Shown: positions 1 to 7,789 of the stretch, piece after piece
How the letters are laid out: every line of letters begins with the position of its first letter
Position numbering within the stretch: position 1 is the first letter of the stretch
Source of the DNA: an uncultured Oxalobacteraceae bacterium
GTDB lineage: Bacteria; Pseudomonadota; Gammaproteobacteria; Burkholderiales; Burkholderiaceae_D
Length of the DNA: 14,214 bases
Assembly (NCBI GenBank): GCA_937996605.1
Contig: CALKVB010000237.1
Coordinates: 1 to 14,214 of the forward strand
Direction: 5' to 3'
The notes under the pieces: model-generated
Databases searched by the model: none
What the model was told of the DNA's origin: nothing
The model's input: the letters and a program-made list of their open reading frames with translations, nothing else
Translations under genes and position numbers: made by a program

Positions 1-780
1 TTCTCACGCATCAAGAAAAGAGTGATATTGACCGCTGCCGGACGTGATTACGCAGGAAAAATACGCATTCACCTCGACAAAATAGAACGTGACACTTTGG
101 AACTAATGGGGCATAAAGAAGGTTCGGGCATACTTGAATTAGCGGTGATTCCAACTTTCGCCACGCAGTGGCTCATTCCAAAATTACAAGAATTTCAACA
201 CTTACGCCCAGACATCACTATCAATCTCAGCACCAAAACCAGCGCATTTCTTTTTTCGGAATCTTTATTTCATGCTGCAATTCACTCTGGAAAGGCAGCT
301 TGGCCCGGTACGATCGGCGACTACCTGATTCCTGAGGATAATGCGATTCCAGTTTGCAGCCCGTCCCTGTATAAACAATTTTCAGGAAACCGCCAACCAC
401 GCCAAAGTAAGCTCCAGCTCGGCGATATTGCCAGCATGCCGCTCCTGCATCTTTCTAGTCGCCTCGAAGATTGGCGGCGTTGGTTTGAGTTGCATGACCA
501 TCCGAATGATATTTCCGCGGTCAAAGGTGCGCGCTATGAACTATTCACAATGTTGCTCGAAGCCTGTATTGCCGGTTTAGGCGTCGCTTTAATCCCGCGT
601 TATATGGCTCAAAAAGAGATTGATGCTGGCAAGCTTATGATTCCTATCGACCGAAGTTTGCCGGAACAAGCGTCCTACTTCTTGGTATATCCCGAAGAAC
701 AAAGCAGCTATGGGCCATTACAAGCTTTTCGCAGCTGGCTATTAGAAAAAACCACTGAGCAACTGACGAGTGGCAGATAA
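1..780 (+). CDS. LysR-type transcriptional regulator, 5' truncated
   Basis: This is the C-terminal part (259 residues) of a LysR-type regulator. The frame is open to base 1, so the GTG at 22 is only an internal codon and roughly the first 55-60 residues (most of the winged helix-turn-helix) lie outside the window. The first residues (FSRIKKRVILTAAGRDY) match the end of a LysR DNA-binding domain, where a 'LT.AG' turn leads into the linker helix. The effector-binding domain follows, with GILELAVIPTFATQWLIPKL, a mid-domain SRLEDWRRWF and the late GLGVALIPRYM segment. The WRRWF pattern and overall layout resemble the GcvA/AmpR-like branch of the family, which I infer from memory. Effector and targets cannot be read from the sequence. 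It ends 56 bp before the pilin gene on the same strand, but nothing shows that it regulates that gene. Confidence 0.93.
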   Translation, partial: FSRIKKRVILTAAGRDYAGKIRIHLDKIERDTLELMGHKEGSGILELAVIPTFATQWLIPKLQEFQHLRPDITINLSTKTSAFLFSESLFHAAIHSGKAAWPGTIGDYLIPEDNAIPVCSPSLYKQFSGNRQPRQSKLQLGDIASMPLLHLSSRLEDWRRWFELHDHPNDISAVKGARYELFTMLLEACIAGLGVALIPRYMAQKEIDAGKLMIPIDRSLPEQASYFLVYPEEQSSYGPLQAFRSWLLEKTTEQLTSGR

Positions 781-836
781 GCTAACTTGCGCCTCTGTTA
801 GAATTATTCCACTCATTCATATTGGCAGGATTCACC

Positions 837-1331
837 ATGAAAAAGATGCTGGGCTTCTCTTTGCTTGAAGCGATGGTTGCAGTCGTGATCGTTGCGATTT
901 TGGCGGCGATGGCGCTACCTTCGTATTTATACAAAATTACGCGCGAACAGATCGAAAAGTCCTTACCTTTGGCGGCTGAAACAGCGCAACCGGCAGTCGC
1001 AATGAAATGGAAATTAGAGCAAAAATTTCCCGAAAATAACCAGGTCGCTGGCCTGCCCGAGGCCGACAAACTGGTGAATAACTATGTCACAAGCGTTGCG
1101 ATCGAAAATGGCGCAATTCATATGACCTTTGGCAACCGAGCCAATGACCGACTTAAAAACAAAGTTCTAACTTTGCGCCCTGCGGTGGTTGACGACACAC
1201 CCTTGGTGCCAGTTGCGTGGGTCTGTGCCGACGCTGAAGTTCCTGGAAAAATGACGGTACACGGCACAAATCGCACTACAATAGACAAGCAGTATCTACC
1301 ACTTATCTGCCGGGCGCGCTCGAAGAATTAG
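837..1331 (+). CDS. Type IV pilin-like protein (prepilin)
   Basis: The gene encodes a 164-residue prepilin. I chose the ATG at 837 because AGGA (827-830) lies 6 nt upstream; an in-frame TTG at 822 has no such support. The N-terminus is a class III signal: a short basic leader (MKKMLG), cleavage before Phe, the conserved Glu at mature position 5 (FSLLE), then an uninterrupted hydrophobic helix to about residue 30. The prepilin peptidase (PilD) would cleave and methylate it, and the helix would pack into a type IV pilus or type II secretion pseudopilus. Two cysteines near the C-terminus (AWVCADAE and LPLICR) are placed like the disulfide-bonded D-region of PilE/PilA-type pilins. No other pilus gene is nearby, so major pilin, minor pilin or pseudopilin remain possible; the small size and orphan setting slightly favour a minor pilin. 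Confidence 0.88.
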   Translation: MKKMLGFSLLEAMVAVVIVAILAAMALPSYLYKITREQIEKSLPLAAETAQPAVAMKWKLEQKFPENNQVAGLPEADKLVNNYVTSVAIENGAIHMTFGNRANDRLKNKVLTLRPAVVDDTPLVPVAWVCADAEVPGKMTVHGTNRTTIDKQYLPLICRARSKN

Positions 1332-1432
1332 CGCTACGTGATTGCCCTCAGAGTCAAATCTTCAGATTCAATCTAACCGAATCGAACTAACATCGACACC
1401 AGTATTTATTACGGGTTTTGAGGACAGCAAAG

Positions 1433-1467
1433 AAAACACCAGTTCAGAGTTGAACTGGTGTTTTTTT
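1433..1467. terminator. Bidirectional rho-independent terminator
   Basis: A perfect 12-bp stem (AACACCAGTTCA / TGAACTGGTGTT) closes a GAGT loop and is flanked by A residues on the left and seven T residues on the right. It lies 101 bp after the pilin stop and 28 bp beyond the stop of the convergent TonB receptor. It reads as a good terminator on the plus strand (T7) and a reasonable one on the minus strand (TTTTCTTT), so it probably serves both converging genes. Confidence 0.92.
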
Positions 1468-1495
1468 CATTGCAAGATCGAAAACGAATGACGAC

Positions 1496-3736
1496 TTAAA
1501 ACTTATGTTCGAAGTTGACACGCACAGCAACATTGGTTGGCGTTGTGTTGCTACGTACAATTGAACCCGACGCATCGGTGTATGAACTACGACTGATATT
1601 GTCTTGATGTAGCGCATTACCAAGTGACACACGAATATTCGTCAAGTTATCAAACTTCCACAGCGCATATACATCAAGTACACGTTTTGGAATTGAATAA
1701 GACGCTTGATTCACAGAGATACGCACTGGACCGCCACTTTGGAAGTTCAAATTTCCACCAAGGGTTAACGGCATATCGTTGAGTTTGTAGTCGACACCAA
1801 AGTTTGCACTCACTGGCGTCTGTGCATCCAAACGGTTATTCGGACCTGGTACAGAATTTACTGTCGATGAGTTAAACGCCAAATTCGCACGGAAATCAAT
1901 CGCTGGCGCATCCTCCATCAAAGTGCGAAGCGGGAACTTAGCATCGAACTCGACACCACGTGTGGACGCTTGGCCGTCATTGACTGGCATCGCGATCCAA
2001 GTGCCGTTCACGTTGCTGACGCCCGTGCGAGTGAAGTCATCAATTTTACGCAAGAAGAAATTCACACTCAAAATACCGCCGTCTGGCAAATAGTGTTCGA
2101 ATCCAGTATCAAGCCCCCATGCCAATTCTGGCTTCAGGTTTGGATTCCCCATACGGTCCGGGCTGGTCGCACTATTGTTGCTGGAGATAAAACGACGTGG
2201 AATCAAGTTACCTGTATCCGGTGCCTTATAAGTGCGAGTTAAACCCACACGAATTTGATCATTTTTGCTGCCTGGGAGTTTGTACAAAGTTTGCAAGATC
2301 GGGCTCATCACGCTGGAACGATTATTCACTTCAGCATAATCACTGCCTTGGCTATGGGTATCAATACCTTCCCACCGGATACCGGCGTAAATGGACCACA
2401 GCTTCGACACCGTCCATTCATCTTGGACATACAATGCGAGACGAGTCACATCTGCATTAAATTTTTCATTCAAGTTGATAGGACGAATGAGACCTGTGCC
2501 AGTCAATACATCAGTCTGTTTATTATCATCCTCGCGATTACTATATCCACCATCCCAGCCTGCCGCGATTGCATGGTCTTCCACAAACGGCGCAGTATAC
2601 TTACCACCAAAAGTAAAACCATTATCAGTGCTACTTGAGTCTGCTACGCGAGCCAAAGTTTGTTTCGCTGAATTACCGACAAACGTATTTTCACTGGTGC
2701 GACGGTTGACGTTAGCGCCAAAACGCACATCGAGTTTCGCACTGTCTGCCAACTTATGCACCCAATTCAAATTAGTGCGAGCCGACGCAGAAGAAGAACT
2801 ACCGTTGGAAGCACTATTCAGATACAAACGTTCGTCTGGAACAGTCGTAGTGGTCGAATCCGTATTATTGAAGCTGAAGCGGTTTGCATTGATAAAACTT
2901 TGGGACGTGATCATGTCACCATTTTCCAACATCCAATTGATACGTGGAGACAGTCCTATAAAACTAAACGTGCCATTACTTTTGGTATTTGTTCTATGCG
3001 CATAAACCTGCTTTCCATTGGCATCTGTCATCACTTCATCGCTGATGCTTGGGCGCTCAAAATCTCCGTGATTCAAATTACCGGAAACCGAGTAAGACAT
3101 ACGTCCAACTTTATCAGACAATTGCAGACTCGCATTGACACCGTACTTACCATTCTCTTCACTTGCGCCTAGCTTTAATTCTCGCTGCGCAGTCACAATC
3201 GCCTTTTTCAAAACGATATTAATGGCACCCGCAATCGCTTGTGTACTGAGTTCAGCTGTAGCAGAACGGAATACTTCAATCCGTTCGATATTATCTGGAG
3301 CAATCGAGTCAAGAGAAAAACCTGGCGGGCTTGGTTCACCATTCAACATAATTTGAGTATAACCAGCACCAAGACCACGCATACGAATCGCGCCACCGCG
3401 GCCTTGAACACCACCAATCGTCACACCCGGCAAACGTTTTAAGACGTCACCGATATTCGAATCACCGTAACGTTGGATCTCTTCCTGTGTCACCACGATC
3501 TTGCTCGCCGTGTCTTGGCGGCGCTCGTCATAACCTTTAGCGCCGCTAATTTCAACCTTCTGCGTTGGCGCTGTTGCTGGCTTAGCCGGTGCCGCTGGCT
3601 TAGCAGGAACGACAGGTTTCTGTTCTGGTTTCACTGTTTCCTTGGATGCTTCTTGTGCCAACGCAGACGCACTAAAAGCCATACTCAAGGCGAAAGGAAT
3701 TAAAGCAAGACGAAATGGAGATGTTGCAGATGACAT
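1496..3736 (-). CDS. TonB-dependent outer-membrane receptor, ligand unknown
   Basis: This 746-residue protein is an outer-membrane TonB-dependent receptor. It has a Sec signal peptide (hydrophobic run about residues 9-27, likely cut after ALA-27), then a low-complexity linker rich in Ala, Pro and Lys (about 30-59). A TonB-box-like VEISGA (61-66) follows, then a plug domain (about 75-180) with the usual IGDVLKRLPGV, IRMRGLGAGYTQIMLNG and ERIEVFRSATAEL patterns. The remainder is a beta-barrel ending in Phe (FEHKF), the normal outer-membrane insertion signal. There is no STN domain, so it is probably a transport receptor rather than a FecA-type transducer. The linker may span extra periplasmic distance. 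It follows the B12 operon on the same strand, but 346 bp separate it from cobQ, a separate promoter is likely, and I see no cobalamin riboswitch before it, so its substrate need not be B12. No Shine-Dalgarno is visible before the ATG. Confidence 0.93.
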   Translation of the reverse strand: MSSATSPFRLALIPFALSMAFSASALAQEASKETVKPEQKPVVPAKPAAPAKPATAPTQKVEISGAKGYDERRQDTASKIVVTQEEIQRYGDSNIGDVLKRLPGVTIGGVQGRGGAIRMRGLGAGYTQIMLNGEPSPPGFSLDSIAPDNIERIEVFRSATAELSTQAIAGAINIVLKKAIVTAQRELKLGASEENGKYGVNASLQLSDKVGRMSYSVSGNLNHGDFERPSISDEVMTDANGKQVYAHRTNTKSNGTFSFIGLSPRINWMLENGDMITSQSFINANRFSFNNTDSTTTTVPDERLYLNSASNGSSSSASARTNLNWVHKLADSAKLDVRFGANVNRRTSENTFVGNSAKQTLARVADSSSTDNGFTFGGKYTAPFVEDHAIAAGWDGGYSNREDDNKQTDVLTGTGLIRPINLNEKFNADVTRLALYVQDEWTVSKLWSIYAGIRWEGIDTHSQGSDYAEVNNRSSVMSPILQTLYKLPGSKNDQIRVGLTRTYKAPDTGNLIPRRFISSNNSATSPDRMGNPNLKPELAWGLDTGFEHYLPDGGILSVNFFLRKIDDFTRTGVSNVNGTWIAMPVNDGQASTRGVEFDAKFPLRTLMEDAPAIDFRANLAFNSSTVNSVPGPNNRLDAQTPVSANFGVDYKLNDMPLTLGGNLNFQSGGPVRISVNQASYSIPKRVLDVYALWKFDNLTNIRVSLGNALHQDNISRSSYTDASGSIVRSNTTPTNVAVRVNFEHKF

Positions 3737-3953
3737 ATAAGAACCAAAAAGTGATTAAAGATGAGACTTGGACGTGGTGCAGCGCAAAAAAGTTCAGGGC
3801 GATGCACTAAAAGAAACACTTTGATACAAAACCTGGGGGGAGCGAAACAAAGGACTCACTGTCCTTACATTACGCAACAATTGCGCTTTGTTTCATGTTC
3901 TTACCGCTAGTCGCACTGGCCAATTGGACGACAAAACTGGTCAACAAAGTGCG
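3737..3953 (-). other. Long structured 5' leader of the TonB receptor gene
   Basis: About 215 nt lie between the putative promoter and the receptor ATG. Within them GAAACAAAG (3844-3852) and CTTTGTTTC (3886-3894) form a perfect 9-bp inverted repeat. Its interior can fold into a CGCAA/TTGCG hairpin (3873-3885). A competing AAGGAC/GTCCTT hairpin (3850-3866) uses three bases of the outer stem. CCAATTGG (3920-3927) is an 8-bp palindrome. None of the conserved cobalamin-riboswitch blocks is present. The mutually exclusive pairings suggest possible RNA-level control, but I cannot name a known riboswitch class. Confidence 0.4.
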
Positions 3954-3959
3954 GCGCGA

Positions 3960-3986
3960 ATTATAACGGAAATCGAGAAATGTCAT
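3960..3986 (-). promoter_or_regulatory. Putative promoter of the TonB receptor gene
   Basis: On the minus strand a perfect TATAAT -10 hexamer lies at 3960-3965 and an ATGACA -35-like hexamer (5 of 6 to TTGACA) at 3981-3986. The 15-nt spacer is shorter than ideal, so the -10 element is the stronger part of this call. No Fur or Zur box was recognised around it. Confidence 0.35.
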
Positions 3987-4082
3987 TGCGGGTCAGAATC
4001 ACTCTGCCGCAATCAAACTGTTTTGAATGACTACAAATTAAATGAAAGTTAAGAGAAATAAAAAGTTATCAGCGAATACAAG

Positions 4083-5537
4083 CTACAAAGTTTGCAATTT
4101 ATCCAACAAACCTTGGCAAGCATCGGCCACCCTATCAATGCTTTGTTCGCGCAGCTTATTCAGGTCCACTGCCGCTTCACTGCGTAAGCCAGCCCATTGC
4201 AGCAAAGCGCGGCAGGCTTGTGGATGATCAAACACACCATGCAAGTAAGTACCCAAGATTTGATCATCAGGTGAACGGCAGCCCTCTTCCTCAACGCCTG
4301 CTTCAGTCTGGATCAAAAATGCCGGCAAGGTATCACTGCTGGCATAGGTCAATCCCATATGAATTTCATAGCCCTCAACCCGACTATTTTGCCCCTCACC
4401 GAAGGCACACACACCCTGCACTTGTTGTAGGCGCTTCTCTTGCGTGAGCTCGGTGGTGATGTCGAGTAAGCCAAATCCATCTGACTCTCCGGCCATCCCT
4501 TCAACCGCATGCGGGTCATCAATCACTTGACCCAACATTTGATAGCCGCCACAGATACCGATGACTTTGCCACCGTAGCGTAGATGTCGTTCTAGCACGG
4601 CTTGCCAGCCACCACGTTTTAAAAATGCCAAATCATCACGTGTGTTTTTACTGCCGGGAAGAATGATTAAATCTGCGGCGGGGATAGGATGGTCTGGTCC
4701 AATAAATTGTAAATCCACATCAGGGTGTGCGCGCAGTGCATCAAAGTCAGTGTGGTTAGAAATACGCGGCGTTGCAGGCACAATCACTTTGAACTTGCCC
4801 GACTGCGTTTGTTTAAGTTGAATCGCATCCTCGGCATCGAGCATCAGCCCATGTAAATAGGGGATGACGGCCAACACGGGCTTACCAGTTTTCTGCTCCA
4901 ACCAATCAAGGCCGGGTTCAAGCAAAGAAATATCACCACGAAAACGATTAATCACGAAACCAATAATGCGTTTCTGTTCACTTTCAGACAAACAGGCAAG
5001 CGTACCCACGAAATGCGCAAACACGCCGCCACGATCGATATCAGCGACCAAGATCACTGGGCAATCCACCGCCTCAGCAAATCCCATATTGGCGATATCA
5101 CGGGCACGTAAATTCACTTCAGCGGGGCTACCTGCACCTTCGACAATGATGCTCTCATATTGATTCTGCAAACGTTGATAAGACTCCAGCACTGCCCCCA
5201 TGGCGATGGTTTTGTACTGGTCGTAATCACGCGCATTCATATCGGCACGCACTTTACCGTGTACGACGATTTGTGCTCCTGTATCCGAAGATGGTTTGAT
5301 CAACACCGGGTTCATATCGGTGTGCGGCGCCAACCCTGCAGCTTGGGCTTGTAAGGCTTGGGCACGACCAATCTCACCACCATCTGCAGTCACTGCACTA
5401 TTCAAGGCCATGTTTTGCGGCTTCATCGGCACTACACGCACACCTTGGCGTTGCAATAGGCGGCAGAGCGCGGTCACGATGGTGGTTTTGCCCGCATCGG
5501 AAGTCGTACCCTGTACCATTAAGCTTTGAATTTTCAT
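4083..5537 (-). CDS. cobQ: Adenosylcobyric acid synthase (CobQ/CbiP)
   Basis: This 484-residue protein has the normal CobQ length. It performs the four glutamine- and ATP-dependent amidations of side chains b, d, e and g that turn adenosylcobyrinic acid a,c-diamide into adenosylcobyric acid in the cytoplasm. The N-terminal synthetase domain has the P-loop GTTSDAGKTT (10-19), MKPQNMALNS (38-47) and EGAGSPAE (133-140). The C-terminal class I amidotransferase-like domain has the nucleophile Cys329 in VIGICGGYQMLG and His433 in YLHGVFDHP, with EGYEIHMG (387-394) between, all as expected for an active enzyme. It is the last gene of the B12 operon, 82 bp after the btuF-like stop. The start ATG has only a weak GAAG-type ribosome site. 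No clear terminator follows. Confidence 0.97.
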   Translation of the reverse strand: MKIQSLMVQGTTSDAGKTTIVTALCRLLQRQGVRVVPMKPQNMALNSAVTADGGEIGRAQALQAQAAGLAPHTDMNPVLIKPSSDTGAQIVVHGKVRADMNARDYDQYKTIAMGAVLESYQRLQNQYESIIVEGAGSPAEVNLRARDIANMGFAEAVDCPVILVADIDRGGVFAHFVGTLACLSESEQKRIIGFVINRFRGDISLLEPGLDWLEQKTGKPVLAVIPYLHGLMLDAEDAIQLKQTQSGKFKVIVPATPRISNHTDFDALRAHPDVDLQFIGPDHPIPAADLIILPGSKNTRDDLAFLKRGGWQAVLERHLRYGGKVIGICGGYQMLGQVIDDPHAVEGMAGESDGFGLLDITTELTQEKRLQQVQGVCAFGEGQNSRVEGYEIHMGLTYASSDTLPAFLIQTEAGVEEEGCRSPDDQILGTYLHGVFDHPQACRALLQWAGLRSEAAVDLNKLREQSIDRVADACQGLLDKLQTL

Positions 5538-5619
5538 GCGGCTTCTATTCTATGTCGATTCTATTTCTGTTCTCTAATTGGAGGCGGCGTACCCACACAA
5601 ACCACACACACCAAGCTAG
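5538..5619 (-). other. btuF-cobQ spacer with GT-rich run and ATAGAAT repeats
   Basis: On the coding strand this spacer begins with a G/T-only run of about 22 nt (5591-5612). Closer to cobQ it contains two copies of ATAGAAT separated by four bases. Each copy contains TAGAAT, which resembles a -10 hexamer, but no matching -35 was found. It is the longest gap between genes of the operon, so an internal promoter or processing site is possible but unsupported. Confidence 0.3.
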
Positions 5620-6429
5620 CTATTGCACTTGATACCAACGCTCAATACAGCGGCGCAATTGACTCAAACCTTCGCGTATCGCCGCTGGGCCGGGTGACAA
5701 AATATCGGGCGACTTAATCTCAAACAACATATTGTTTTTCACCGCAGGAATCTGATCCCAGCCTTCTCTCGCCGCTACAGTTTCAGCACGAAACTTCTTA
5801 CCACACCACGATCCGATAATGATATCCGGAGAACGGCGCACGACTTCATCTGCGTCCTCGATGATACGATGTTTCGCTTGCTGTTGGGCCCCTAAGTCTG
5901 CAAATACATCGACCCCACCTGCAATCGCTATCAACTCCGACACCCAACAAATTCCAGAGATCATCGGCGCATCCCACTCTTCGAAATACACCCGAGGCCG
6001 ACGTGGCCATTGACGTAGCGATTGCGCGGCTGCTGCACGTATTGCCGCAATATGATCTTCTAATTCTTGTACTAATTGTTCACCAGCCTCGCGCCTATCG
6101 ATCAATGCCGCAACGCTCAGTATCATACGAAAGATGCCAGCAATGGTGTATTGATTATAGGCATGCACTTCCACACCTTCAGCCACAAGCTGTCGACACA
6201 GTTCCGACTGCATATTCGAAAACGTCAAGACAAGATCTGGATCGACAGCCAAAATCCTTTCTGGCTTGGCCGATGAAAAACCACTAACTCTAGGCTTCTC
6301 AAGCCTTGCACGCGGAGGATGCACCGAATATCCCGAAATGCCGACCACCAAATCTTCGGCACCCAAGGCATACATCACTTCCACCGCTTCGGTGCTCAGG
6401 CACGCAATTCGCTGATACATACTTGCCAT
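5620..6429 (-). CDS. btuF: BtuF-like cobalamin-binding protein without a signal peptide
   Basis: This 269-residue protein belongs to the BtuF/FecB-type substrate-binding fold (COG0614-like). It has the N-terminal lobe pattern RIACLSTEAVEVMYALGAED, then KPRVSGFSSAKPERILAVDPDLVL, a long bridging helix (about 85-135), and a second lobe with PRVYFEEWDAPMISGI (145-160), WVSELIAIAGG, GSWCGKKF (206-213) and a C-terminal SPDILSPGPA. It should bind corrinoid and partner the adjacent BtuCD. No Sec or lipoprotein signal is present: residue 8 already lies in the first beta-strand, and the reading frame has a TGA only 15 nt upstream of the ATG, so the start cannot be moved out. As I recall, close betaproteobacterial homologues share this signal-less form. 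It begins 7 nt after the cobB stop, so it is translationally linked to the operon. Export by another route, or a cytoplasmic role, is unresolved. Confidence 0.82.
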   Translation of the reverse strand: MASMYQRIACLSTEAVEVMYALGAEDLVVGISGYSVHPPRARLEKPRVSGFSSAKPERILAVDPDLVLTFSNMQSELCRQLVAEGVEVHAYNQYTIAGIFRMILSVAALIDRREAGEQLVQELEDHIAAIRAAAAQSLRQWPRRPRVYFEEWDAPMISGICWVSELIAIAGGVDVFADLGAQQQAKHRIIEDADEVVRRSPDIIIGSWCGKKFRAETVAAREGWDQIPAVKNNMLFEIKSPDILSPGPAAIREGLSQLRRCIERWYQVQ

Positions 6430-6436
6430 CTGACTT

Positions 6437-7789
6437 CTACCTCAAAAATAAATGTGCCGCTGCACGTGGGTTGGAGGGAAAGTAAGCATGAAAATACGAG
6501 GCATGTAGGCCATTCAAGATATAAACCGCTTCACCGACAAGTGGCATCTCCGAATTGGCGGGTACGGCTTGTTTCTTGGTATAAGTAGCGGGAGTCAAAT
6601 GCGTATCAAAGCGTGAGAAGTGAAATGTATGGCCACGCAACACACCTTGCACAAGACTCAAGCTATGCATCCCTAAGGCTTGTAAGCGTTTCTGCATCTG
6701 TATCACTCCAGGCAATAACCCCGCCATTTCCCATTGCTTACCATCGAGATCAAGTAGATGCTCGCTGAGGCTCATCATGCCGCCGCATTCCGCATAAATA
6801 GGAATTCCTTGTCGATGTACACGCCGTATCGATGCTTGCCACACGTGCGCCTCTTGCAGTGTTTTCGCGTACAGCTCCGGATAGCCACCGGGGAGAAAAA
6901 CCGCATCGGCATAATCTGGCACGGCCTGATTTCGCAGAGGAGAAAAATACCTTAGCTGCGCACCTAAATCTTCTAAGCATGCAAGGTTCGCCGGATAAAG
7001 AAAGGCAAACGCTGCATCACGAGCAATAGCAATGGTCTTGTTTTGAAGGAGTTTGGGTATCACAAGATTTGCATCGGACTCATGGAAGAATTCTGCACTC
7101 TCCATCATCCTGTGCGCAGCGTTTGCGGATTTCAATCGCTCCCAAACCTCTGCCTCAACACGCAGGCTGGCTCCTAGTTGATGTAAGCTCTGTTCCAAAT
7201 CGCTCTGCTCTTCCGGTAGCACCAAGCCTAAATGTCGCTCTGGAAGCGTTTGCGTTTGCCGAGGCAAGCTGGCAAATAAAGGAATGTCGCGCAGAGCACT
7301 TTTGATCATCTGCAAATGGCCATCCGACGCCACACGATTGGCGATCACACCTGCCAACTTCACTGGCCCAAAATCGCGCAAGCCAGCCGCTACTGCACCC
7401 ACGGTTTGCGCCATCGCCGACGCATCAACCACCACCAACACAGGAATACCAAAAGCATTCGCCAAGTCGGCCGACGAAGGCGAACCGTCATACAGCCCCA
7501 TCACACCTTCAATGAGCACGAGATCAGCGGTTTGCGCTGCACGCAACAATAAGCGACGACAAGCTTCTTCACCATTGAGCCATAAATCCAGCGACTCAAC
7601 CACAGAACCACTCGCGCGCTCTAACATCAGAGGATCGATGAAGTCGGCCCCCGTCTTAAACACGCGTACAACTTTTCCTGCTTGTCGAAAGTGACGCGCT
7701 AAAGCAGCCGTAACGGTCGTCTTGCCCTGCCCTGATGCTACCGCAGAAATCAAAAAGATAGGAGCCAAACCGTGTGGCACACTCACCAT
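6437..7789 (-). CDS. cobB: Cobyrinic acid a,c-diamide synthase (CobB/CbiA)
   Basis: The enzyme amidates carboxyls a and c of cobyrinic (or hydrogenobyrinic) acid using ATP and glutamine. I chose the ATG at 7789 (450 residues) because AGGA lies 9 nt upstream and the codon overlaps the cobO stop (ATGGTGA). An ATG at 7798 would leave no space after the AGGA. Visible motifs are the P-loop ASGQGKTT (18-25), KTGADFIDP (45-53), IEGVMGLYDG (93-102) and, in the amidotransferase domain, LPGGYPE (about 299-305), the nucleophile Cys335 in YAECGGMM, and the late histidine in LHASYFHAYF. Length and motif order are normal for the family. Its neighbours CobO and CobQ catalyse the next two steps, so the substrate is probably an early corrinoid, either made elsewhere in the genome or scavenged. 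Confidence 0.96.
   Translation of the reverse strand: MVSVPHGLAPIFLISAVASGQGKTTVTAALARHFRQAGKVVRVFKTGADFIDPLMLERASGSVVESLDLWLNGEEACRRLLLRAAQTADLVLIEGVMGLYDGSPSSADLANAFGIPVLVVVDASAMAQTVGAVAAGLRDFGPVKLAGVIANRVASDGHLQMIKSALRDIPLFASLPRQTQTLPERHLGLVLPEEQSDLEQSLHQLGASLRVEAEVWERLKSANAAHRMMESAEFFHESDANLVIPKLLQNKTIAIARDAAFAFLYPANLACLEDLGAQLRYFSPLRNQAVPDYADAVFLPGGYPELYAKTLQEAHVWQASIRRVHRQGIPIYAECGGMMSLSEHLLDLDGKQWEMAGLLPGVIQMQKRLQALGMHSLSLVQGVLRGHTFHFSRFDTHLTPATYTKKQAVPANSEMPLVGEAVYILNGLHASYFHAYFPSNPRAAAHLFLR

Noticed and set aside
22..24. GTG at 22 as the true start of the LysR gene
   Set aside because: The frame is open to base 1 and the preceding codons continue the LysR DNA-binding domain, so the gene is simply cut by the window.
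2391..3005. Plus-strand open frame of 204 codons inside the TonB receptor region, with several shorter ones around it
   Set aside because: It is entirely antisense to the receptor, has no ribosome site or recognisable domain, and its composition follows from the opposite-strand codons.
3737..4082. Possible second cobalamin riboswitch before the TonB receptor
   Set aside because: None of the conserved blocks (CCCCGCAAC, CCACUG, GGGAAGG, B12 box) is present on either strand.
5591..5612. C/A-only run (G/T on the coding strand) as a repeat array or CRISPR fragment
   Set aside because: It is one short low-complexity stretch with no repeat-spacer periodicity.
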